A stretch of DNA of 21,423 nt from the NCBI GenBank assembly GCA_948528155.1, contig CAOSZT010000021.1, forward strand, positions 1-21,423, given 5' to 3'. This document shows, one piece after another, positions 13,763-20,677 of this stretch (position 1 is the first letter of the stretch; the number at the start of each line of letters is the position of its first letter). Origin of the DNA: an uncultured Clostridia bacterium (GTDB lineage: Bacteria; Bacillota; Clostridia; TANB77; CAG-508). Made by a program: the position numbers and the translations under genes. The notes beneath the pieces were generated by a model, which saw nothing but the letters and a program-made list of their open reading frames with translations, was not told where the DNA came from and searched no databases.

Positions 13763-14689
13763 TTACATACCAACTATATTTTGAATTTTATCATTAAGAA
13801 TAGATATTGTATTATTACACCATAATTCAACTAATCTATCAATAGATTCTTTTGTATAAAATGAATAAGGTGCTGTTGTCATTACATTGCCTTTATAGTC
13901 ATTTAAGTTCTTATCATCATATATTTCAAATGCGTAGCCTATTTCATTATTCTCTGCTCTTTCTAACATCAATTTATGATTATATATCTCTATTGGATTT
14001 ATAATAATATTTATTAGACTATTTTCATTCATCATTTTAATTCGTTCATCTGTTATAATTTTTCTTGTTTCTTCGTTAGTGGCAAATGTAGGAATAATGA
14101 AATTAGCCTTTTTAAATATATCATCAATCTCCACTCTTTTATATGTATTTGATTTTGGCCTCTTACTCCAATAAATGACATTCATTCCTAAATTATCACA
14201 AAGTTCTGCAACCCTTGTACCAATAGTTCCTAAACCTATAATTCCAACTGTTTTATTTCTTATTTCTGTATTTAACATTTCGTGATTGTATTCCATTTTA
14301 TAATTTGTTTTTATTTGAATTGGTAGTTTCTTTGCTAAACACATCATTAAGAAAATAGCATATTCTGCGACAGAATCAGTAGAATATTTAGGAGTATGTG
14401 TTACTATTATTCCATTATCTTTACAATATTGCCAATCAATCCAATCAAAAGCAGTTGTATTTATACATATTGCCTTTAAATTTTCAATTTTACTTATATG
14501 TTCTTTTCTTAAATTCCACTTATACCATTCTGGATCAGTCATTAAAATTTTCTCTGTATTATCTTGCAAATATTGTGCTTTGTCTAAATCAAAATAACTC
14601 TCTAAAAATATTAGTTTTCCATATTGTTCTAATTCCTTAATTTGCTTTTCTGTAAAAAATGTTCTTTCATAAGTTATATAAATATTCAT
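13763..14689 (-). CDS. Degenerate D-isomer-specific 2-hydroxyacid dehydrogenase-like protein
   Basis: A 308-residue protein with the fold of NAD-dependent 2-hydroxyacid dehydrogenases. A substrate-binding part (about 1-95) and an NAD domain (96-280) are clear. The dinucleotide motif GIIGLGTIGTRVAE (about 149-162) is intact. The usual catalytic Arg in the L-I-N-x-x-R-G motif is replaced (LINIIINP), and the catalytic His of the T-P-H motif is missing (TTAPYSFYT). The enzyme probably does not reduce 2-keto acids in the normal way. It may be a binding or sensor protein or have changed chemistry. The start at 14689 has GGAG 9 bases upstream, better than 14704. The gap to the previous gene is 21 bp. 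Confidence 0.85.
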   Translation of the reverse strand: MNIYITYERTFFTEKQIKELEQYGKLIFLESYFDLDKAQYLQDNTEKILMTDPEWYKWNLRKEHISKIENLKAICINTTAFDWIDWQYCKDNGIIVTHTPKYSTDSVAEYAIFLMMCLAKKLPIQIKTNYKMEYNHEMLNTEIRNKTVGIIGLGTIGTRVAELCDNLGMNVIYWSKRPKSNTYKRVEIDDIFKKANFIIPTFATNEETRKIITDERIKMMNENSLINIIINPIEIYNHKLMLERAENNEIGYAFEIYDDKNLNDYKGNVMTTAPYSFYTKESIDRLVELWCNNTISILNDKIQNIVGM

Positions 14690-14710
14690 AAAACTCAACT
14701 CCATTTCTAT

Positions 14711-15550
14711 TTATTTTATTATTCCTCCAGAACAATGAAGCTCATATATTAAATTATTATCTTTATATACTTGCTCAATTCCATCAAAATTTTCTATTGT
14801 TCCATTTGTTTTAAAAGTATAGATATATCCGTTATTTTCGAACTTAATTGGTCCTCTAGCTGGAATTATATTTCTATCTTCGCCAACCTTCATTAGTGCT
14901 GGTCTTAATGCGTTATCCATTGCTTCTTCGCCTAGTGCATCATCATAAGTTATGCCATAATAATTCATTCCCCATATTGGCTTGTTATCATCACAATATA
15001 CAACTTCTTCACCCATAAATTTAATTCCACCAAAATATGTATCGTGGTATGTATATTTTTTATTATCAATTATTTCTTCATAATTATAGTCTGATGATCC
15101 AACTCTACTTGCTACAACTTTTTCTATTGTACCATTGGCATAAGTAGATTTCTTCGCTCTAATTAAAAAATCAATAAATGTATTATCTATAATATTTCCT
15201 GCATAGTAAGTTTTTGCATAAAAGCTATTATCTCTTAACATTTTTTCGATAGATTCAAATTCACATTTTGCAAATTCACAACATAATTTTAATATTTCTT
15301 TTTCATTATCATTATTTAACACATATTTCTTTATTTCGCCATTTCTAAATTTAAAGACAAATACCTTATCTTTACCTAGATATTCATTCCAAAATCCATT
15401 TTCAAGCGTTTCACATATATATTTTTCAAACAATTCAATCTTGTTATCATCAAATATAACTCCATAATTATTTCCAAATGATTGTATTTTAAAATTATCT
15501 TGTTTAAGTGCATCAATATTATTGATTCCCATTACATAACTATAATTCAT
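14711..15550 (-). CDS. DUF5680-like protein with unknown N-terminal domain
   Basis: A 279-residue protein. The C-terminal part (about 125-230) resembles the DUF5680 family: FLIRAKKSTYANG, ASRVGSSDYNYEE, YHDTYFGGIKFMGEEVVYC and IWGMNYYG. The N-terminal 120 residues are a separate region rich in Phe and charged residues. The C-terminal 40 residues form a small strand-rich end closing with ELHCSGGIIK. The family has no established function to my knowledge. It is often found next to acetyltransferases and Nudix proteins in Clostridia, as it is here (this last point is from memory, not checked). Confidence 0.78.
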   Translation of the reverse strand: MNYSYVMGINNIDALKQDNFKIQSFGNNYGVIFDDNKIELFEKYICETLENGFWNEYLGKDKVFVFKFRNGEIKKYVLNNDNEKEILKLCCEFAKCEFESIEKMLRDNSFYAKTYYAGNIIDNTFIDFLIRAKKSTYANGTIEKVVASRVGSSDYNYEEIIDNKKYTYHDTYFGGIKFMGEEVVYCDDNKPIWGMNYYGITYDDALGEEAMDNALRPALMKVGEDRNIIPARGPIKFENNGYIYTFKTNGTIENFDGIEQVYKDNNLIYELHCSGGIIK

Positions 15551-15574
15551 ATTTTGTTTCCTCTTTTCATTTTT

Positions 15575-16147
15575 CTATTTATTCACAAACAATATTTTAA
15601 TTATATTTTCGTATCTATCTTTTATTATTTCTCTCGTTTTATCACTTAATTTATTGTAATCTCGCTCTAATTTTTTCTTTAAGTAGTTTGCTCCTTCTTC
15701 TACTGATAAATTCATTTCGTTGTAAACTAGATGGAATAACGAAGGTAAGCAGTCAAAATGTGCAATAACATCTGCATCTGCTACACATTGTTCCTCTATT
15801 GTATTTCTAGGTAGATCTTTACTACCTCTATGTCTTAATACACACTCTTTTACTCTTTCTTTTCTATCTTCTGGATAATTTAATTTAGTTAATAGTTTAT
15901 CTGCAATCTTAGCACCATAAACATTATGTTCTTCTCTTGGTCCGATTTCTGATGGCATTGCTATATCGTGTAATAGTGCTCCTAGTTCAACAATTTCAAC
16001 ATCTGCATTATATTTTTCAGCAAGTTCAACAGAATTTTTAACAACATATTTTATATGATCGTTCCAAAAATCATAACCATACGTTTTATTGTAATTATCA
16101 CATCTTTTTAATAATTCTTCTTTAATTTTTCCAACTATATTACTCAT
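15575..16147 (-). CDS. HD-domain phosphohydrolase
   Basis: A 190-residue metal-dependent phosphohydrolase. The HD signature is complete: H31 in WNDHIKYV, H60-D61 in GALLHDIAMP, H74 in EEHNVYG, H106 in CVLRHRG and D124 in VADADVIAH. Such enzymes remove phosphate from nucleotides or related compounds. The ATG at 16147 immediately follows the stop of the CYTH gene as TGATATG, with GAGAGA upstream, which argues for translational coupling. An in-frame ATG at 16174 has no binding site. The coupling to a CYTH protein, whose family binds triphosphates and nucleotides, suggests that the two act on the same phosphorylated small molecule. Confidence 0.9.
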   Translation of the reverse strand: MSNIVGKIKEELLKRCDNYNKTYGYDFWNDHIKYVVKNSVELAEKYNADVEIVELGALLHDIAMPSEIGPREEHNVYGAKIADKLLTKLNYPEDRKERVKECVLRHRGSKDLPRNTIEEQCVADADVIAHFDCLPSLFHLVYNEMNLSVEEGANYLKKKLERDYNKLSDKTREIIKDRYENIIKILFVNK

Positions 16148-16148
16148 A

Positions 16149-16739
16149 TCAATCTCTCTTTTCTTTTTTATCATTTAAAATATCTTCAGCTTTTTTAGCA
16201 TAATAATTTTCAGCTTTTATCGGTAAATTCAAATTTTTAATTATGCTTTTCATATAATCTAATGATTCATATATTTTGCCAGTATGCTCACATTTTTCTT
16301 CAATTTCTATATAAATTCTATCATTAACAAACTGTAAAGCAAGTTCATCACCATTATCTTTTTGATATACACTAATATAGTCGCTAATTTTCATAAGATC
16401 TATATACCCTATTAATTTAAGCATATTGTAAGCATCATCTATATTATTAATCTCAACATTAGCATTTATTTGATTTAAAATATTTCCGTTATCATCTATA
16501 TGTTTCTGTTTATACGTTATTAATTTTCTAGTATTAGGATTTTCTGAAATATCTCTTATTAAAATAGAATTATTTAAAAGTTCATTATATGTATCGCAAT
16601 TCTCAAATTCCTTTTTTACCAAATAAATATCATTTATGTTGTATTCTTTTTCTAATTTAAAACCATTGTTAGAAATTGCTTTAATAACATTTTCTTTAGT
16701 CGTTAAAACTTCAACTGTTATTTCATTTTCTAGTTTCAT
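16149..16739 (-). CDS. CYTH-like protein (triphosphate tunnel family)
   Basis: A 196-residue protein of the CYTH superfamily, which includes class IV adenylate cyclase and thiamine triphosphatase. These bind triphosphates in an eight-stranded tunnel. Features include an acidic N-terminus MKLENEITVEVL (the usual E-x-E-x-K is only partly kept), ILIRDISE with R62, KLITYKQK (72-79) and IYIEIEEK near residue 159. It has the length of a lone CYTH domain. The start at 16739 with GGAG 9 bases upstream is preferred over 16769. It is coupled to the HD-domain gene that follows. Enzymatic activity is uncertain because the N-terminal metal motif is weak. Confidence 0.82.
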   Translation of the reverse strand: MKLENEITVEVLTTKENVIKAISNNGFKLEKEYNINDIYLVKKEFENCDTYNELLNNSILIRDISENPNTRKLITYKQKHIDDNGNILNQINANVEINNIDDAYNMLKLIGYIDLMKISDYISVYQKDNGDELALQFVNDRIYIEIEEKCEHTGKIYESLDYMKSIIKNLNLPIKAENYYAKKAEDILNDKKEKRD

Positions 16740-16761
16740 AGAATAATTCTCCAATCTTATA

Positions 16762-17178
16762 TTAATCAATTTTTAATATCATACCCTCGCCTAAATTTGC
16801 ATCTTTTCTTGTTATGAATCCAAATTTTTTATAGAAATCCTCTTTACCAGTAGATGCACCTAGATACACTCTGATATTAGGATTTATTTCTTTGCATTCA
16901 TTTATTTTCTCAAGTAAAATATTCATTATTTCTTTTCCTATTCCGTTGCCTTGATATTCAGGAATAACTATTACATCCTGAATATATAGAAATATTGATT
17001 CATCTCCTATTATCCTTGCCATGGCTATTACTTTATCATCATCAAATACAGTTACTCCAAATAATGTATTCCTTAACGCCCTTTCAACTATATCAACATT
17101 TCTACTGCCCCAACCAACTTTTTCATTTAGATAATTATATTCATTTGTAGTTGGAATCTGTCTTTTATATACTAACAT
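16762..17178 (-). CDS. GNAT acetyltransferase
   Basis: A 138-residue N-acetyltransferase of the short, ElaA/PanM-like type. The central strand VTVFDDDKVIAMARIIGDES leads into VIVIPEYQGNGIGKEIM (about 71-88), which holds the acetyl-CoA pyrophosphate loop Q-G-N-G-I-G. The C-terminus has FYKKFGFITRKDANLGEGMIL, typical for GNATs. The N-terminus WGSRN resembles the W-x-x-R segment of a common Firmicutes subgroup. A GAGGT site precedes ATG. It is one of two GNATs in the cargo operon and is unrelated in detail to the other. The substrate is unknown. Confidence 0.93.
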   Translation of the reverse strand: MLVYKRQIPTTNEYNYLNEKVGWGSRNVDIVERALRNTLFGVTVFDDDKVIAMARIIGDESIFLYIQDVIVIPEYQGNGIGKEIMNILLEKINECKEINPNIRVYLGASTGKEDFYKKFGFITRKDANLGEGMILKID

Positions 17179-17199
17179 AGAATATTACCTCGTATTTCA

Positions 17200-17553
17200 T
17201 TATAAATCATTTTTTCTTGTATCTATATGTGTATCTGGCTCAAATGGTGGATTCATTATTTCTATCATTTTCATTTTACCTTTAAAAGCAAATTCGGTAT
17301 CTACTGGTATCTCAATAGTATCTCCCTGTGCTATTTCAAATTTTTCATCATTTATATTAGCAATACCATTGCCCTCTAAAATATAGTATATATGTATACT
17401 TTTACTTTCTTTCTGATAAAACTGATGTCCTGTAATCATATCTATATAATCTACTTCTACACCATTATTTCCTTTACATAGATAATAACCTTTAAAAAAG
17501 TTTTCTTGTTCAAAATCTGGCTTATCGGACTTTTTACTAATATATTCACACAT
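17200..17553 (-). CDS. Cupin-domain protein
   Basis: A 117-residue single cupin barrel. Residues about 38-100 contain the two cupin motifs: a partial first motif ending HIYYILEGNGIANINDE with a metal-ligand-type His and Glu, and a second G-D-T-I-E-I-P motif. The usual second-motif His is not obvious, so metal binding is uncertain. It may be an isomerase, a dioxygenase or a sugar-binding sensor. The N-terminus has two Cys (C2, C26). A GGGAG site precedes ATG. It sits between Nudix and GNAT genes with gaps of about 22 bp. Confidence 0.88.
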   Translation of the reverse strand: MCEYISKKSDKPDFEQENFFKGYYLCKGNNGVEVDYIDMITGHQFYQKESKSIHIYYILEGNGIANINDEKFEIAQGDTIEIPVDTEFAFKGKMKMIEIMNPPFEPDTHIDTRKNDL

Positions 17554-17575
17554 AATAACAATCTCCCTTTAAATC

Positions 17576-18085
17576 TTATTTTTCAATTTCTTCTTTGATA
17601 AATTTATTTACAAATTCCCATCTGTGTTTGATAAATTCGCCATTATTAACTAAATAATCTATTTCTTCATACGTTGCCCATTTTACGTCTGAAACTTCAT
17701 CTTCTTGAAATGTCATTTTAGATATATCATAATCACATCTTAAAATATAAGTGTCTATCCATACATTACCTGTTCTAAATTTTGTAATCAATTTTAAATT
17801 TTTAGGATTTATATTGATGTTTAGTTCTTCTTTAGCCTCTCTTACTATTGTTTCTTTTGATTTTTCTCCTAGAATTACTGAACCACCAGTCATTGCCCAG
17901 ACATTAGGCTCTAACTTTTTTAAATTTGACCTTTTTTGAATCAATATTTTATTCTCACTATTTATAATCCATACATCAGCACCTAAATGATATAAACCTT
18001 TATCAAATACTCTTTGATCATATTTTTCCATTATTTCACCTGTTGGATTTCCTTTATCATCTAACACTTCCCATTGTTCAATCAT
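17576..18085 (-). CDS. Nudix hydrolase
   Basis: A 169-residue Nudix protein that hydrolyses nucleoside diphosphates linked to another moiety. The Nudix box is complete at about 68-90: GSVILGE, seven residues, REAKEELNI, which provides the Mg-binding glutamates. The N-terminus (WEVLDDKGNPTGE, then HLGADVWIINSENKILIQKR) matches the isopentenyl-diphosphate isomerase-like and YfcD-like Nudix branch. AAGGTGG lies upstream. It is the second gene of the cargo operon. It may clean toxic nucleotides or act with the CYTH and HD proteins on phosphorylated metabolites. Confidence 0.95.
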   Translation of the reverse strand: MIEQWEVLDDKGNPTGEIMEKYDQRVFDKGLYHLGADVWIINSENKILIQKRSNLKKLEPNVWAMTGGSVILGEKSKETIVREAKEELNININPKNLKLITKFRTGNVWIDTYILRCDYDISKMTFQEDEVSDVKWATYEEIDYLVNNGEFIKHRWEFVNKFIKEEIEK

Positions 18086-18109
18086 ATTTCCACACCACCT
18101 TAAATTTTT

Positions 18110-18367
18110 TTATTCTTCTTTAAATGCAATTAGAAGTTCATTTGGCTGAACTGTTCTGTTAGCATTTTGATATGTATATTTAGCATTAGTTAGATACACT
18201 TTATAACCTTTGTTTTCAAAATAATTCATATTTAATCTTAAAAACTCATCTAGTTCTTCATCTGATAAATTGTTTTTGACTTTTAATTCATAAAAAGTAT
18301 ATCTAATAAAGTTTTCGTTTTCATTTATTTTTTTATCTATGTAATCAGTTACAAACTGTTTTGTCAT
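18110..18367 (-). CDS. Small protein of unknown function, first gene of the cargo operon
   Basis: An 85-residue, mostly helical charged protein with an amphipathic stretch (YIDKKINENENFIRYTFYELKV as residues 9-30, split here only for description) and a C-terminal strand-rich part ending LLIAFKEE. No domain is recognised. It begins the minus-strand cargo operon just after a long terminator and a weak promoter candidate, with GGAAGTG about 12 bases before ATG. It has no hydrophobic segment, so it is cytoplasmic. Its place at the head of the operon would suit a regulator, but no HTH is visible. Confidence 0.65.
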   Translation of the reverse strand: MTKQFVTDYIDKKINENENFIRYTFYELKVKNNLSDEELDEFLRLNMNYFENKGYKVYLTNAKYTYQNANRTVQPNELLIAFKEE

Positions 18368-18402
18368 CTTGTAAAATCACTTCCCATAAAAATTTCTATT
18401 TT

Positions 18403-18431
18403 ATATTATCATAAAAATGAAATTTTGTCTT
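18403..18431 (-). promoter_or_regulatory. Weak promoter candidate for the cargo operon
   Basis: On the minus strand AAGACA and TAATAT are 17 bp apart, about 35 bases before the first cargo ATG. The -35 is poor, but a promoter is needed here because a strong terminator lies directly upstream. Confidence 0.35.
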
Positions 18432-18474
18432 TGATTTCGGCAAAAAAATGTAAAAATTTTCAAAAAAATAATAA

Positions 18475-18514
18475 GTACTTATGATTAAAATTTTACTATT
18501 TTAATCATAAGTAC
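18475..18514 (-). terminator. Strong terminator ending the conjugation-module transcript
   Basis: GTACTTATGATTAAAAT and ATTTTAATCATAAGTAC form a perfect 17-bp stem with a 6-base loop. On the minus strand it is followed by TTATTATTTTTTTG. It separates the sortase/CHAP operon from the cargo operon. Confidence 0.9.
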
Positions 18515-18552
18515 CTACATAATTTATTTCTTACTCTTTTTAAAATGTTGTT

Positions 18553-19059
18553 TTAGATTTGTTTTTGCTCCCAAATATATTCTTTGTCATTTACTTTATT
18601 AATCCAGTCTTTAAATTTTTCTTGATTATTATAATCTAATTTAGTTAATAATCTTTGTTCATAAACAGTACACCATCCTTTTGCCATCTCTTCTTGACTA
18701 GCATTTTTAGGTATCATTTCAACATGATGTTCTGGACAATAAAGAGTATTTAATACTTCTTTTATTAAACTTTTATAAAATAACTTTATATTCTTCTTGT
18801 ATTCATCAATATCTTCTAATTTGATAGTATTAAATTCTACAAAAGTATAAGAAATTTTTTCCTTACTATTTAATGTATTTGTTCTTATATATACTTGTAT
18901 ATCTTTATCAATATATAATCTAAAAAACACTTCAAATTTATTAATAGTAAAATAATATTTTTTTCTTTTGTCTAAATTTATTCCTTTTAAAGTCAATGTT
19001 TTATATATTTTTTCTATTTCTTCTTTATTTATCGTTTCTATTACTTTTTCAATACTCAT
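18553..19059 (-). CDS. Conserved-looking element protein of unknown function
   Basis: A 168-residue soluble protein, lysine- and glutamate-rich, with no signal peptide or membrane helix. Notable is the C-terminal part with a CPEHH segment near residue 113 and a later Trp-Cys pair, which may bind metal or be structural. The ATG at 19059 has AAAGG 9 bases upstream and is preferred over a TTG at 19065. It follows the CHAP-domain gene by 16 bp and ends the operon before the terminator. It is in the place of accessory conjugation genes in Tn916-type elements, but the family is not recognised. Confidence 0.7.
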   Translation of the reverse strand: MSIEKVIETINKEEIEKIYKTLTLKGINLDKRKKYYFTINKFEVFFRLYIDKDIQVYIRTNTLNSKEKISYTFVEFNTIKLEDIDEYKKNIKLFYKSLIKEVLNTLYCPEHHVEMIPKNASQEEMAKGWCTVYEQRLLTKLDYNNQEKFKDWINKVNDKEYIWEQKQI

Positions 19060-19075
19060 ATTCAATTACCTTTCC

Positions 19076-20677
19076 TTATTGATACATAGGTGTTCCATAT
19101 CCTTGTATTTCACTTGAATTTATATCATAGTTATTTTCTTTACAACTATCATGTGAATTGCCCTCTATGGTATATACTTGACCATTTTCTACTTTCTCAA
19201 CAATACCAACATGATCTGAAAAACCATCATGCTTATCTTTCCAGTCAAAAAAGATTATATCTCCTGGTTTTGGAGTATAACCTCCATCTTGCCATAAACC
19301 GCAAGCCTTAAACCAGTCAACTCCTTCTAATTGACAGCCTGCAAATTTTGGAATTATTCCGCTATCTATATAACCACATTCATTTGCACACCATGACACA
19401 AAACAAGCACACCATTCAACCCTTGAACTGAATCCATACCATGACCAATAAGGTTGTCCTCCTACGTTTCCAAGTTGAGATTGAGCAACTAAAACAATGT
19501 CATCACTTCCAACTGATGAACCATAAATAACAACTGACCACATACTTGCATATTCTTCTTGTTGTAATTCTTCTAATTGTTGTCTTTGGCTTTTATTGAA
19601 ATTATACTTATCTGCCATTTCATCTATTGATTTACTTGTAATAGTAATATATAGAATTTTTCTATTTTGTTTTACAGTTGTTTTACTACCATCATCATTT
19701 ATCAGCTCTACGTCTTTCTCAATTTCTTCCACTCTGGAGTCTATTTCGTTCATTTCCCAAAATATACTTTTTAACTTTTCGATTTTCTTATCATCTAAGG
19801 TAATTACATCACTCTGGTCTTTGCCATTTGTAACTAATACTGCATATACTAATAATATATCTTTCCATTTTGCCCTATCAGATTTAATCTCATAATCGTC
19901 ATGTGCAGTATTTAATTGTATTTCAGTTATTTTATTAGCAAACTCTGTATTAATTTCAGTAACTACAGAACTCATTGTTTTATCTCCTACATCTTTTTCA
20001 TTTGAAAAAAATATACCAAATACAGAACTACATATTAAGCCTATCAAGCAAATTAAAACAACTATTACAACTACCACCAAGCCACCAGCAGCAATAGCTG
20101 TAATTAATGCTTTTGTACTTGCTATAATTGCCTTTATTGCTGTAATTGTTGCTTTAATTGCAACTTTTATAGCTTGTGCTGTCCTAATCGCAGTCATCTT
20201 AGCAATCTGAAATGTTCTTTTACTTGCCTTTGCAGTTATCTTTACTGTATTTTTTACATTCCTTCCAGTTCTCTCAGCTGTTTTAATAGTGGTTTTACCT
20301 GTTTTTATTGTGCTTTTAGCTTGTTTTGAACCTTTTATCATGTTCTTAGTAACTTTTTGTGCATGATTTCTTTTCTTTGCATATTTTATTTTTTGTCTTG
20401 TTGTCGCTATGTTTTGCTTTGTTTCTTCAAATGAGTTCTTACCTTGTCTATTTAATCTATTAACTCTTTTTATATTATATGGTGTATTGCTTATAGTGTT
20501 TGATACTTTATCTATTGCGTAATTTGTGCCTGTTCTGTTTTCTTCTTGTGTTGTTTGCTCATTTACTTTTTCTTTTGTTTCTACTATTCTATTTTTTATT
20601 TTTTGTGTTCCAACTGTTGCTTTATCAAGAGTTTTTATTGTTCCTTTTTTCGTTTCTTTTACTTTAATATCTGCCAA
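19076..20677 (-). CDS. CHAP-domain cell-wall hydrolase of the conjugation machinery (CD1108-like)
   Basis: A 533-residue protein that would open peptidoglycan for the conjugation channel, as Orf14 does in Tn916. Residues 1-190 are strongly basic, Lys/Thr/Ala-rich and helical. A transmembrane segment follows at about 196-224. A linker region (225-385) has an acidic patch, and the CHAP domain covers about 390-533 with C423 in EWCACFVSWC, H489 in DHVGIV and E505/N507 in IEGNS. It starts with TTG (20675-20677), supported by GGAGGTGG, and overlaps the sortase stop by 19 bp. It is similar in plan to CD1108-family mobile-element proteins of Clostridioides. The N-terminal basic half probably lies in the cytoplasm and may contact other transfer proteins. 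Confidence 0.9.
   Translation of the reverse strand: MADIKVKETKKGTIKTLDKATVGTQKIKNRIVETKEKVNEQTTQEENRTGTNYAIDKVSNTISNTPYNIKRVNRLNRQGKNSFEETKQNIATTRQKIKYAKKRNHAQKVTKNMIKGSKQAKSTIKTGKTTIKTAERTGRNVKNTVKITAKASKRTFQIAKMTAIRTAQAIKVAIKATITAIKAIIASTKALITAIAAGGLVVVVIVVLICLIGLICSSVFGIFFSNEKDVGDKTMSSVVTEINTEFANKITEIQLNTAHDDYEIKSDRAKWKDILLVYAVLVTNGKDQSDVITLDDKKIEKLKSIFWEMNEIDSRVEEIEKDVELINDDGSKTTVKQNRKILYITITSKSIDEMADKYNFNKSQRQQLEELQQEEYASMWSVVIYGSSVGSDDIVLVAQSQLGNVGGQPYWSWYGFSSRVEWCACFVSWCANECGYIDSGIIPKFAGCQLEGVDWFKACGLWQDGGYTPKPGDIIFFDWKDKHDGFSDHVGIVEKVENGQVYTIEGNSHDSCKENNYDINSSEIQGYGTPMYQ

Noticed and set aside
19090..19311. Open frames on the plus strand inside minus-strand genes (also at 2384, 4323, 6474, 6857, 8267, 14398, 17751, 19596, 20526)
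   Set aside because: They mirror real genes, have no ribosome binding sites and encode low-complexity or hydrophobic antisense sequence.
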